A stretch of DNA of 64,000 nucleotides from Spirochaetales bacterium. GTDB taxonomy: Bacteria > Spirochaetota > Spirochaetia > Treponematales > Treponemataceae. Under the pieces are notes generated by a model, which saw nothing but the letters and a program-made list of their open reading frames with translations, had not been told where the DNA came from and ran no database searches. The DNA lies in assembly GCA_029098225.1 (NCBI GenBank), contig JAQXNX010000022.1:34918-98917 (forward strand). Reading direction: 5' to 3'. This document shows, piece by piece, positions 27,401 through 36,450 of this stretch. The position numbers were made by a program, and so were the translations under genes. Numbering within the stretch: the stretch's first letter is position 1; every line of letters begins with the position of its first letter.

Positions 27401-30067
27401 TTTAAGCGGAGAAACATAAGTTCTTGCAACCTGAGAAACACTTCTTCCGCCTCCCTTTACATAACCTTCAGCATAGAAGTCGAGTCTGTAAGTTGCTTTT
27501 TCAAATTTTTCTGTATTAAGAATAAATGAAGTTTCTCCGTTCTCATCGGTTTCTTTTGTTCCAAGGAATTCTTCAAAAGAATTACCTTTATATAAAGGAT
27601 CAGAGAAATAGTAATCTGAATATCGTCTTAAGCTTGGGAAGCCTGGAGTAAGAGTTAATTGAGCCTTTATTTCATTTCCGCTTGCTGGTGTACCAAAGAG
27701 ATTTTTAAGAGAAACAGTTCCCTTTAAGTCTCCCGGATTAAGCCAGCCGGTATTTGGAAGCGGATCAAAGCCTGTTGAAATTTTAAGAGTATCAGGAAGG
27801 AATTCTTCAACTTTAACAGTTGTTCCTGTAAGATAAATTTTACGTGTGTAATCATTGTTTTGAATGACACGTGAAATTTCAATATTATAAACTCCAGTTG
27901 GAGAGTAATCCTGAGTTGCAAAATTAATTTCAGCAAAGCCTGTGGAATCCAGCTGGAACTGCTGTGAATAAACTGTAGAAGAATTTGAATCTGTAACATT
28001 ACATTCAAGAGTAATATTAGATAAATTGATATTCCAGTCGCCTGCTTTAACAATAAGTCCAAGATTTACAGAATCTCCTGGTCTGTACATTCCCCGGTCA
28101 GAGAAGATATATCCTGTTAAAGTCTCTGGATCTGATTTTCCATAAACTCCACCAACGTCATAGTTAGAGTAATCAAGATAACGGCCGTTTCCTTCATATG
28201 GCATGAACGAAAGATCATTTGCTGTTTTTACTACAAAAGCTGTTGGCTTATGTTCATTAGAATAAGTACTATAACTTGTTTCAGGAAGCTTTGCATGTCC
28301 GTTAGAGTCTGTTTTTGTTGAGGCAATTGCATTGCCGTTAAGACCAACAATGCTTACTTCTGCATTTGCAACAGGTTTTCCTGTAGAAAGAGACTGAACA
28401 AAAACATCTTTTGTGTTATCTGAATTTCTCTTTACAAAGAAACCAAGATCTGTAATAAGGATAAGTCTTTTATCGCTAAGATCGTCATCATCATAATAAT
28501 AAGAACTGCTGTTGTTTGTATTGCTTACTTTAAAAATGAACAATCCGTTGCTTAGATTTTTTGAAGGAACATTTTTAAGGTCATCAGAGAAATCAAAGGC
28601 AAAGTAAGAAATAGTCTCATCTGAATAATCTACAATATCGTGCTCGTAGTATTTTGTTTCGGCAATATTCTTTTCTGAGAAGCGATATGAATCGAATGAG
28701 AAATTCTTCATATTTCCGTTAGACATAGAAACAAGATGATTAACGTCCTTCGGCATAATTCTTGAAAGAGAGTAGTAAACAGTTTCTACTCCGCGAGAAT
28801 ACATTGCCATTTTCTTACTACCCGAAAGTGAAAGAATTGTACCTTCAGAAAGGATTCCAAGTTCTTTTGGATAGCGTTTTGAATAAATAACTGTTTCGGT
28901 GTCTTCTGTAAGTTTATATCCGCCATGGAATAAAATGTTTCCTGTAAGTTTTACATAAAGAGCTTTTCCTGCAGGAGCCTTAAACTTAAATGAATTTAAT
29001 GTAGAAACATTTTCTTCTGTTGGAATTATTTCAAAATCAATTTTTGAAGATTTAGAAAGAACTAAGTCTGTAACTTCGTCTGTGCTGTACCATGAATAAT
29101 CTGTGGCAGCACGCCAGCCCTGTTCAGCAGGTCTGTCTTTTGGAAGTAAATAAATCTGCAGGTGTTTTGCTAATTCTTCGCTGGAAATCTGTCCTTTTGT
29201 AGAAATATGAAGCACCTGATCGTAATTATTCGAATCATTCTTTACCAGCGTATGAGAAATATCATTAATTCGTACATAATCGCTCATTCCAGGAATATCA
29301 ACAGAACGTGAATCATAATTAAAAGAAGCTGTAGTATCCTGCATTGCTGCGTGAATAGCTGCATTAGATTTTAATTTTATTTCCATTACGGAAGTTTTTG
29401 GAGGCATTGGAATATTATCACTTACAAGATAAGCTTCGGTTCCATCTTTGCTGAAGCTTGTTGTGTAGGAATAATTCTGAGTTACAGCCTTTTTTCCTTC
29501 TCCAATTGTAAGAGTCATAGAAAAAGCATTATCTACATCTTCTTTTTTCATCGGGTGAGATGTGGAAAGCGTACAGGTTACTCTCTTATTATTTGGATCA
29601 ATCGGGTCTACATAAAATTCAGCGTTATATAAAGAAGCAGTAAATTTATCTGTAATAAAAGTCTGGTCTCCGCTTACAGTTATATTATCTGCAAAAACCT
29701 GAGATGTGTAATTAATTTTATATTTTGTGTTAAGTTTCCAGTCTTCTGTAGGTTCAAACACAAGCTCTGTATCAGAAGCCCAATGCCATTCTCCTGCGAT
29801 TGGAGGATCCAGACTTATCTGACCAGATGGAGCTTTTCCAACTTCATCAATTTTTGCAGCAGAACCATTAAAATTTAATACAAGAGAAGAAGGTGTTTCT
29901 GTGTATTCCTCTGTATATGGTTCAGAAAGGTAATAAGAAACTTTTACCTTGCCAGATTTGCCGGAAGATTTCTTTTCTTTTTCTGGTTTTTGATTACCAG
30001 ACTTACAGGCAGCCAGTGAAATCAAAAAAAGAAAGAGTGTCATAAACAAGACAGGACTTTTTTTCAT
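24428..30067 (-). CDS. Bacterial alpha-2-macroglobulin-type lipoprotein
   Basis: The 1879-residue protein begins with a lipoprotein signal (MKKSPVLFMTLFLFLISLAA, then Cys). The ATG at 30067 is chosen because AAGGAG precedes it; an in-frame GTG eight codons upstream lacks such a site. Many beta-sandwich domains follow. The thioester motif CSEQ in YPYGCSEQ lies at about residue 1436, so the covalent protease-trapping chemistry is probably intact. The helical TED domain follows it. Bacterial homologues (YfhM) trap proteases that enter the periplasm and work with PBP1C to repair the wall. Both partners are present here with overlapping genes. Confidence 0.92.
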   Translation of the reverse strand: MKKSPVLFMTLFLFLISLAACKSGNQKPEKEKKSSGKSGKVKVSYYLSEPYTEEYTETPSSLVLNFNGSAAKIDEVGKAPSGQISLDPPIAGEWHWASDTELVFEPTEDWKLNTKYKINYTSQVFADNITVSGDQTFITDKFTASLYNAEFYVDPIDPNNKRVTCTLSTSHPMKKEDVDNAFSMTLTIGEGKKAVTQNYSYTTSFSKDGTEAYLVSDNIPMPPKTSVMEIKLKSNAAIHAAMQDTTASFNYDSRSVDIPGMSDYVRINDISHTLVKNDSNNYDQVLHISTKGQISSEELAKHLQIYLLPKDRPAEQGWRAATDYSWYSTDEVTDLVLSKSSKIDFEIIPTEENVSTLNSFKFKAPAGKALYVKLTGNILFHGGYKLTEDTETVIYSKRYPKELGILSEGTILSLSGSKKMAMYSRGVETVYYSLSRIMPKDVNHLVSMSNGNMKNFSFDSYRFSEKNIAETKYYEHDIVDYSDETISYFAFDFSDDLKNVPSKNLSNGLFIFKVSNTNNSSSYYYDDDDLSDKRLILITDLGFFVKRNSDNTKDVFVQSLSTGKPVANAEVSIVGLNGNAIASTKTDSNGHAKLPETSYSTYSNEHKPTAFVVKTANDLSFMPYEGNGRYLDYSNYDVGGVYGKSDPETLTGYIFSDRGMYRPGDSVNLGLIVKAGDWNINLSNITLECNVTDSNSSTVYSQQFQLDSTGFAEINFATQDYSPTGVYNIEISRVIQNNDYTRKIYLTGTTVKVEEFLPDTLKISTGFDPLPNTGWLNPGDLKGTVSLKNLFGTPASGNEIKAQLTLTPGFPSLRRYSDYYFSDPLYKGNSFEEFLGTKETDENGETSFILNTEKFEKATYRLDFYAEGYVKGGGRSVSQVARTYVSPLKYLIGYKADGKLSYINRNSVRKINLIAIDQNLEKTSVNDVTIAIEEVKYVSTLVKQYDGLYKYQSVKKTYPVSSKAYTIPKEGLDFTLPTTNGGEYKVTITDNSGLVFNTISYSVMGTENVTRSLTRTAELELSLESSDLKAGQKAKVFIKAPYAGAGLITVERDKVYTSKWFKTDSLSTEQTIDIPADMEGNGYINVMFTRDAASEEIFMSPFCYGAVPFSIDKDNRTNKITLNVPEEIKSGSDLTIEYSSSDSGKIIIYAVDEGILQVAGYTMPNPLAEFFKKRALEVSTTQILDLVLPEYEVLKNMSAIGGGAGMDELARNLNPFKRKQNKPVAFWSGILDTDSTTRSVTYHIPDYFNGNLKIMAIAVSSRTLGTAQNSTLATNTFIISPNTPLAAAPGDEFDVSVTVTNNHKGSGNNAKITLKANTSSNLEISGEKSVPLTISEGKDATVMFKVKAKDGLGNADLIFTASDATEESKYVTTMSVRPSMPYQTWIRSGSTTKKEASIDVKKDLYDEYSEREVTVANVPASFENGLKKYLAEYPYGCSEQITSKAYPYLYSDFVTANGKTRADAISMVASTLSILQSRMKSNGNIGYWTNKSPDDPFITLYVAEFLTDARSNGFFVSSDFYNKVMGAVKSIANSSEDDGYSIYLRSFAIYVLTKGEIITTSYIEKLEDSITRKNFNTTGYDGLYLAASYAMMKEDKKANALLAKIDRKKTHDSSWAYQNDLQYIATYIDVIASYFPSRIKDITTDDIELLCGRLENRYYNSYSTSAAIRAFESWTGSASTENYSAYEVTGKTETKLDISGKPVMTASFSDKAEKIKFVSSKTMPMYYQTYIAGFDKELPKKDVKNGIEVSREFCNLEGGSLGSVKVGDDIMVKVSFRSTKGTVRNVALVDLQVAGLEADIESVRSFKDNRWSPDYVDIREDRVVIYATATEKVQTFTYTAKATNSGTFVVPPMFGESMYNKDIYGMSASSTLKIEAQKK

Positions 30068-30240
30068 ATATTTTCTCCTTTTAAAAACCACGTTAGTGGT
30101 CGAACCTAAAAAAACTGATTGTTTTTCTATAATAAATAGATAGTTTCCATTATATAGATAATTTTTTGTTATGTGAATACTGAAAAGAATACATTAAAAA
30201 ATACTGTTCTGTTCAGCTTATTATATGTTATAATTATTTT

Positions 30241-32439
30241 ATGAAAAAAAAGTTATATATTTTTATTATTTTTTTGTTGTTTTCCTGTCTGTCATTATGG
30301 TGCGAATCTAATTTTTCTTATGCTGCGTGGAAAAAACTTTCGCTTAATGAGAAAAAAATTGTTTTGCTGTCTTCTTTAAAAATGAAACAGTTTGGACTTG
30401 ATTATTGTGATTTTGAAATTAAAAATCTAAATAACGAAAAATATTCTTCTGTAAATGAATTTCTGAAAAATAATTTTGAAATTACAGATAAGAAAACTTT
30501 TATAGAATATTTAGAAAAACAAGAAGAGAAGGATAAAACTTTTGAATATATAAAAGCAAATTCCGGAAAAAGTTTTAGTCAGGTTCTGGAAGGTATAAAT
30601 GATATTTATCAGTATGATTCGAATGATTTACTTTATTATTATGAAAATTATTCAAAACTTGGGAAGCACGGGGTGGAAGCAGGTTCAATTTCTTTAAGTA
30701 TTTTCGTAATACGATTATGTTATTCTGTCGGATTAATTACTAAAAAAGAAATGATAAGTTTTTCATCGCCTTTAGTAGAAAAAGCGCTTAATGATTATAA
30801 AAATATGGAAGACTATTCAGCTCACTTTCTGGCTGATTTTTTTAGAACGTATTTTTCTATGTATTGTTTACTAGGCAAGGATTATGATCCTCAGGATAAA
30901 TTGTCGTATGTTGATGAATTTAAAAAACTTTTAATTGAATTACCTGCTGATGAAATAAAATTCAATGGAAAAAATTCAGATATTTATTCAATGAAGCTGG
31001 AAGATGCAGTTTATAGACCTTCAGAAGAAAATAAACCTTTTGTTGAATATTTAAAATTAAATTTTTCTCAGGATATTTTACCGCTTCAGGTAATTCATAA
31101 ATGTTATGAACAGTATGGAGACTTAAAGTTTATTAAAGAGAAGCTTAGTCTTTTGAAGCCTGCGAAGTATGATAAAAAATCAATAAAAACTCGTGTAGAA
31201 TTTTTTGAAGAGAATTACCGTGACATATGGAATAGTCTTGAAGAATATGAAAAAATAGCAATAGCATGTTCTTTTGTATTTTTCGAATTAAACTCTCAGT
31301 TTCATCTTGATATAGCAAATGAACTTTGTTTTGATTCAAGTACAAAAAATGCCAGAAAAGTTTTAAACGAAAGCTGGGGAATTAATGCTAATGAAGAATT
31401 TTTATCTGCCATAAAGAATCTGGCAGATGATGAACAGGATTCTGCTTTTCGAAAAATTCTTGATTTATACAATAATAATCCTGACTTAACCGAAATAGAA
31501 ATTTGCGAAAAAGAACAATATAACATTTTTGGACTTTCACGTTTTTATTTAGCCCTCCAGTTAAAAGATAAATTAGGAAGTCATTGTCTGGAAGCCTGGG
31601 TAGAAGCAAAAATAATTACTCTTTTAAGGTTGGGAATTGGTGCCGGATATATTTCTTATAAAGATGGAATAAAAGTTATAAAATTAATCGCAGAAAAAAT
31701 ACAAAATAATTACCAGTCGTTTGATGATTTTATGGGACACTGGGTTGCCGGCTATTGTTATGATAATATTATTAATTCGAATTCAAAAAACTGGTGCAAA
31801 GGAATTCTTGATGCGATAGAAGATGCACGTGCTTATATTCCTTTTGAAGAATTAAATTTTTCAGGTAAAAATGCAGACAAAAATTATAAAATGACAGTTC
31901 AGGATGGAATTTATAAAATCTCTGATAAAGCCGCACAGTATATGACTATAAATAAGCTTTACTGGGATTATTCAAATAATAATGCTGATGAATCTACATT
32001 AAAAAAACTAATAATAGAAGAAGAAAAATATCCCGAAATATCTGGTATTACTTTTTATTTTCATTATAGTTTAATGCGCAAATTTTCTTCTGCTGCCGAA
32101 AGAGTTGCATTTATTGAATCTAAAGCAGACTATATAAATTCTATTGATAATGAAGACCGTGATTATTTTTTAAAGGATTATTTTCATGATCTGCTGAATA
32201 TTAATAAATGCGAAAAAATTCTGGAACTTTATGATTCGCTGCCACAGGAATTAAAAATAAATGAAGACTTTTATTATTTTTATGGCTATGCAAATTATTT
32301 GAAGTCTTTAAAATGCGAATCCATTATTGAACGCGATATTTATGCTTCCCGCGCAATTACTGCACTTAGTAAACTTAGGTCGATGGGATATGAATTGGAT
32401 ACATTTTTAATTTATTATCTGGAAAATAGTGCATATTGA
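30241..32439 (+). CDS. Exported protein with two DUF1266-like halves
   Basis: The 732-residue protein has a hydrophobic signal (YIFIIFLLFSCLSLWC) followed by two similar halves. The first has SYAAWKKLSLNEK, a helical block and IKFNGKNSDIYSMKLEDAVY; the second has RDIWNSLEEYEKIA, ESWGINANEEFLSAI, EAWVEAKIITLLRLGIGAGY and LNFSGKNADKNYKMTVQDGI. The WGI...AGYIS pattern resembles DUF1266, whose function is unknown. A -10 box TATAAT (30229-30234) lies six bases before the ATG and no Shine-Dalgarno sequence is present, so the mRNA may be leaderless. The family call is moderate. Confidence 0.65.
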   Translation: MKKKLYIFIIFLLFSCLSLWCESNFSYAAWKKLSLNEKKIVLLSSLKMKQFGLDYCDFEIKNLNNEKYSSVNEFLKNNFEITDKKTFIEYLEKQEEKDKTFEYIKANSGKSFSQVLEGINDIYQYDSNDLLYYYENYSKLGKHGVEAGSISLSIFVIRLCYSVGLITKKEMISFSSPLVEKALNDYKNMEDYSAHFLADFFRTYFSMYCLLGKDYDPQDKLSYVDEFKKLLIELPADEIKFNGKNSDIYSMKLEDAVYRPSEENKPFVEYLKLNFSQDILPLQVIHKCYEQYGDLKFIKEKLSLLKPAKYDKKSIKTRVEFFEENYRDIWNSLEEYEKIAIACSFVFFELNSQFHLDIANELCFDSSTKNARKVLNESWGINANEEFLSAIKNLADDEQDSAFRKILDLYNNNPDLTEIEICEKEQYNIFGLSRFYLALQLKDKLGSHCLEAWVEAKIITLLRLGIGAGYISYKDGIKVIKLIAEKIQNNYQSFDDFMGHWVAGYCYDNIINSNSKNWCKGILDAIEDARAYIPFEELNFSGKNADKNYKMTVQDGIYKISDKAAQYMTINKLYWDYSNNNADESTLKKLIIEEEKYPEISGITFYFHYSLMRKFSSAAERVAFIESKADYINSIDNEDRDYFLKDYFHDLLNINKCEKILELYDSLPQELKINEDFYYFYGYANYLKSLKCESIIERDIYASRAITALSKLRSMGYELDTFLIYYLENSAY

Positions 32440-32464
32440 GATAACTCTTTTTTTTCTATATAAT
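32436..32464 (+). promoter_or_regulatory. Promoter of gatB
   Basis: TTGAGA (32436-32441) and TATAAT (32459-32464) are separated by 17 bases. The -35 box overlaps the stop codon of the upstream gene. Confidence 0.75.
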
Positions 32465-32499
32465 TGCATACATTATTTTGATTTTAATTTGAGGATAAT

Positions 32500-34035
32500 A
32501 TGATAGATAAGTGGGAAATTGTAATCGGTTGCGAAATTCATACTCAGCTTCTAACTAAAACCAAGGCCTTCTGTGCCTGCGAAAACCGCTACGGCGGAAT
32601 GCCAGACACCCGCGTGTGCCCTGTATGTCTCGGCCTTCCGGGCGCTATGCCACGTATTTCAAAAGGTTATGTAGAGCTGGGAGCCGTTGCTGGTCAGGCA
32701 CTCAACTGCAATATTGCACGTTTTACAAAGTTTGACCGCAAGCATTACTTTTACCCTGACCTTGCAAAAGGCTATCAGATTACCCAGTATGATATTCCTC
32801 TTTGTACAGACGGTTATGTAGATCTTCCTTTCAGAAGCTATCCAAAAGATGAACAGCCGGGCGGAGCAAAATGCCGCGAAAAGAACTTTATCGGACAGGA
32901 TTGTATCGTAGGGGATGGAAAATACCGCCGTGTCCGTGTAGAACGCATTCACCTTGAGGAAGACGTAGGTAAGTCACTTCACCTTCAGGGTGCTCACTCA
33001 TACATCGACTACAACCGCTGTGGAACTCCACTTATCGAAATCGTAACAAAACCGGATATGACTTCTCCTGAAGAAGCAGCTCTCTTTATGCAGACTGTTC
33101 AGGAAATCCTCCGCTACGTAAAGGTAACAAATGGTAACCTCGAAGAAGGTAACATGCGTTGCGACGCCAACATCAACCTTAACGTTTGGGAAGATGGAAA
33201 ACTCTGGCACACTCCAATTTCCGAAATCAAAAACCTGAACTCATTCAAGGCAATCCGCGAGGCTTGTACATACGAAGCACAGCGCCAGCTCAAAGAGTTC
33301 CAGGAAGACCGTCAGGAATTCAACCCTGGCTTCAAAGTTACTATGGGCTGGGACGAAGAAAAAGGACAGACTGTAGTTCAGCGTACAAAGAACTCATTTG
33401 TAGACTACCGCTTTACAACTGAACCAGATATCAAGCCTTTCACTGTAAGCGAAGAACTCATTGCAAATGCAAAAGAAAAGGTAGGCGAGCTTCCTGAAGC
33501 AAAACGCCAGCGCTACAAGGCTCAGTACGGCATGACGGATTTTGATGTAGAAACAATTACTTCTACACGTGACCTGGCCCTCTTCTTCGAAGACGCCGCA
33601 ACTAAATCAAAGAACCCGAAACGCGCAGTAAACCTTATTCTTGCAGAGCTTCTTGCAGTTCTCAATGAAAAGAAAATTGCCATTACAGATGTAAGTCTTA
33701 CACCGGCTCACATTGCAGAACTTGCCGATGCCCTCGAGGACGGTAAAATCACCAGTAAGCAGGGTAAGGAAGTATTTGCCGAAATGCTGGAAACAAATAA
33801 AATGCCTTCAGTAATCATAAAAGAGAAGGGCATGGAAGTTGTAAGTGACGCCGGCGAAATTGATAAGATTGTTCAGGATGTAATTGCCGCAAACCCTAAG
33901 GCTATTGAAGACTACAAGGGTGGAAAAACAAACGTTGTCGGCTGGCTGATGGGGCAGGTTATGAAACAGTCTCACGGAAAGGCTAACCCTAAGCAGGCTA
34001 CAGAGCTTCTTAATAAGCATCTGGCTGCACTCTAG
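32500..34035 (+). CDS. gatB: Asp/Glu-tRNA amidotransferase subunit B
   Basis: The 511-residue subunit phosphorylates and transamidates Glu-tRNA(Gln) (and Asp-tRNA(Asn)) together with GatA and GatC. Family motifs are WEIVIGCEIHTQLLTKTKAF, CPVCLGLPGAMP, GNLEEGNMRCDANI and KNLNSFKAI. The C-terminal YqeY-like tail domain (about 350-511) binds tRNA. Length is normal to slightly long. gatA and gatC are not in this window. GAGG precedes the ATG. A tRNA-Gln gene lies at 53024, which fits use of the indirect Gln-tRNA route. Confidence 0.95.
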   Translation: MIDKWEIVIGCEIHTQLLTKTKAFCACENRYGGMPDTRVCPVCLGLPGAMPRISKGYVELGAVAGQALNCNIARFTKFDRKHYFYPDLAKGYQITQYDIPLCTDGYVDLPFRSYPKDEQPGGAKCREKNFIGQDCIVGDGKYRRVRVERIHLEEDVGKSLHLQGAHSYIDYNRCGTPLIEIVTKPDMTSPEEAALFMQTVQEILRYVKVTNGNLEEGNMRCDANINLNVWEDGKLWHTPISEIKNLNSFKAIREACTYEAQRQLKEFQEDRQEFNPGFKVTMGWDEEKGQTVVQRTKNSFVDYRFTTEPDIKPFTVSEELIANAKEKVGELPEAKRQRYKAQYGMTDFDVETITSTRDLALFFEDAATKSKNPKRAVNLILAELLAVLNEKKIAITDVSLTPAHIAELADALEDGKITSKQGKEVFAEMLETNKMPSVIIKEKGMEVVSDAGEIDKIVQDVIAANPKAIEDYKGGKTNVVGWLMGQVMKQSHGKANPKQATELLNKHLAAL

Positions 34036-34037
34036 CT

Positions 34038-36290
34038 TTACGAATGCATTTTAATAAACTGAATAAAATCCTGTTCTGCCAGTGGCTTTGAATAGAAATA
34101 TCCCTGAGCCTGATCGCATTCAATTGAGCGCAGAAAATCTCTCTGGGCTTGAGTTTCTACACCTTCAAAAACAGTCTGTTTATCCAGATGTTTACTCAGA
34201 TTAATTAAGATTTCAATAAATTTTGCCGCTTTAGATTCAAGCATTCCAGTTTCTGTAGTTGAAGAAAGCAGAAAGTCTCTGTCGAATTTTAATACATCTA
34301 CAGGAATTTTTGTAAGCATATTTAATGAACTTTCTCCGCTTCCAAAATCATCCATAGCAACAGAAAAACCTTCGCGGTGCAGCTGGTTTGTAATTTCCTT
34401 CAGGGTTTCGCTGTCCATAAATGAACGTTCAAGAATTTCAACTTGAATCAGATGCGGTGGAATTTCGTATTTATTAAAAATTTCCATAAAGTCATGAATA
34501 AACTTATCCGGCTTGGAATGATTGCGGCTCATATTTACAGAAATTGGAACAATATGATTTTTTTCTTTAATCTGATTATTTATGAATTTAAAGACCTGCT
34601 CATAAACATAAAAATCAAGTTTAGTTATAAAACCATTTCTTTCAAAAAGAGGAATAAATTTATCTGGCGTTAAGAGGCCCATGTCTGTTGTGCGCCATCT
34701 GACCAGAGCTTCCGCTCCTACAATCTTATCATCTGAAAGCCTTATTTTTGGCTGATACATTACAAAGAATTCATTTTTTTCTATGGCAGCTTCCATACTG
34801 TTTTCTATAAAATGTTCTCTGTTAATCTGCTCAAGAAGTCTGGAATTATAAATAGAATATTGAGTTAATAAATTATCCTTTATAGTGCTTTTAGCAAAAG
34901 ATGCCTGACCTATTAAGCCTTGAATTGTTACATCTCTATTAGTATTGTCTGGCATTAAAAAGGCAATTCCAAATTTAGGGAAAAACTGAATATCATATTT
35001 TTTTACTTCTTCGGTAACTTTTTCCATGGCCTTTTTAAAAACAGACATTGCCTTTCTTACTTCAGAAATTTTTACAAAAGTATAAAAATGATCAGCATAG
35101 CCTCGTCCAATAATTCCGTGGAAATCATTTGTTATTTCATTTAAAAGAACAGAATAAAAATATATCAGTTTATCGGCAGCTTCTTCGCCATAATTCTGAT
35201 TAATAAATTTAAATCCGCGGATATCAGATTCAACAAGCATGAATTTATTTTTTGGATAGCGGCGTAATAATTTTGTTGCTTCTAATTCAAATCTTTGTCG
35301 AGTCCAGAGTTTTGTAAGTGAATCGTAATCTGTGTTTATAAGCTGTCTTTTGTAAAAATAATCTAATATAGTATTTTCTATTAACAGCAAAATGATAAGT
35401 GCTAAAAAACATGAAATTACAATAAGAATCCATGTTTTTCTCTGCTGATGAAAAATTGATTCCAATTCAGTTTTTGGAAAACTGATTGCCATAGTCCATC
35501 CACATTCAGGAATTTTTGAATAAAACAAATCTACTATTTCATTTTCATTGTCTAAAGTTTCAACAAATCCAGAAGCAGAATTAGAGATGGCTTGTGAAGA
35601 AATATGTGAATATTTTTCTTCTTTGGGAGCATAAGATTTTCCTATATATTTACTGGCCGGATGAACAACAAAATTTCCATTTCTATCCTGAAGATAAACT
35701 TTGCAATTTTTACCAATTTTGATTTTGTCTGTAATTTTTTGAAATTTATTTACTTCTATGACAGCGCATAAGGTTCCGCTATAGGTTTTACTTTCAGAAA
35801 AAATTGTTTCCTTAATAATAATAATCGGTTCATTTGTGAATGGTGTATTAAAAATATCGGAAATATAATAAGAGGTTGAAGCATCTGTTGTTTTTGCAAG
35901 ATAGGTTCTGTCTGATAAATCTGCTGTTTCGCCACTGGAAAAATATGCCATTCCATCTGAATCAACAAAATAAATGGCAGCGAAATCTTTATGATCTGAT
36001 AACTCTATTTCTGCCAGCCATTCCTGAATTTCGTCTTTTGTACCTGTTGTAAATATTTTTTTATTGTTGATAGAATTTAAGGATGTGTGATAATTTTCTA
36101 TATATAACTGAATGGAATTTGAGTAGCCTTTTAAAATCTGCTCGCAGCTGTCTAAATATCTTTTTTCAGAAATCTGCAGAGCATTATTCATAACAATATT
36201 AGAAAGGATAAGCACGAATATTGTTATTACAATGCCTACGGAAAGAGACGTTAGAAATTTTGCTGCGTTTGGACTTATACGTTTTTGCAT
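34038..36290 (-). CDS. Membrane Cache-GGDEF-EAL cyclic-di-GMP phosphodiesterase
   Basis: The 750-residue protein has a helix at about 13-34, an extracytoplasmic Cache-type sensor domain (DSDGMAYFSSGETADLSDRT is typical), and a second helix at about 288-308. The GGDEF domain is degenerate (GRGYADHF where GGDEF is expected), so cyclase activity is unlikely. The EAL domain keeps GAEALVRW, the Asn in SVNMSRN, QVEILERS, MDDFGSGESSL, the Lys in VLKFDRDF and VFEGVETQAQ, so c-di-GMP hydrolysis is likely. Only 2 bases separate its stop from that of gatB, which is convergent. Confidence 0.88.
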   Translation of the reverse strand: MQKRISPNAAKFLTSLSVGIVITIFVLILSNIVMNNALQISEKRYLDSCEQILKGYSNSIQLYIENYHTSLNSINNKKIFTTGTKDEIQEWLAEIELSDHKDFAAIYFVDSDGMAYFSSGETADLSDRTYLAKTTDASTSYYISDIFNTPFTNEPIIIIKETIFSESKTYSGTLCAVIEVNKFQKITDKIKIGKNCKVYLQDRNGNFVVHPASKYIGKSYAPKEEKYSHISSQAISNSASGFVETLDNENEIVDLFYSKIPECGWTMAISFPKTELESIFHQQRKTWILIVISCFLALIILLLIENTILDYFYKRQLINTDYDSLTKLWTRQRFELEATKLLRRYPKNKFMLVESDIRGFKFINQNYGEEAADKLIYFYSVLLNEITNDFHGIIGRGYADHFYTFVKISEVRKAMSVFKKAMEKVTEEVKKYDIQFFPKFGIAFLMPDNTNRDVTIQGLIGQASFAKSTIKDNLLTQYSIYNSRLLEQINREHFIENSMEAAIEKNEFFVMYQPKIRLSDDKIVGAEALVRWRTTDMGLLTPDKFIPLFERNGFITKLDFYVYEQVFKFINNQIKEKNHIVPISVNMSRNHSKPDKFIHDFMEIFNKYEIPPHLIQVEILERSFMDSETLKEITNQLHREGFSVAMDDFGSGESSLNMLTKIPVDVLKFDRDFLLSSTTETGMLESKAAKFIEILINLSKHLDKQTVFEGVETQAQRDFLRSIECDQAQGYFYSKPLAEQDFIQFIKMHS

Positions 36291-36450
36291 TTATTATAGT
36301 TTACAATATGATTTGAAATAAAACAAATTTAATAAATTTTTGCAAAAATGCACGGTTATTTTATTTTTTCTGCTGTAAATAAATTTATCCTGCAAAAGAA
36401 GCATGAGTAACTGATTTTTTTTCGATGAACAAATTATTGAATGAATAAAA

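Noticed and set aside
36291..36304. Leaderless promoter for the Cache-GGDEF-EAL gene (TATAAT two bases before the ATG)
   Set aside because: The -10 box is too close; transcription would start after the ATG, so this match is probably chance or the true start lies downstream.
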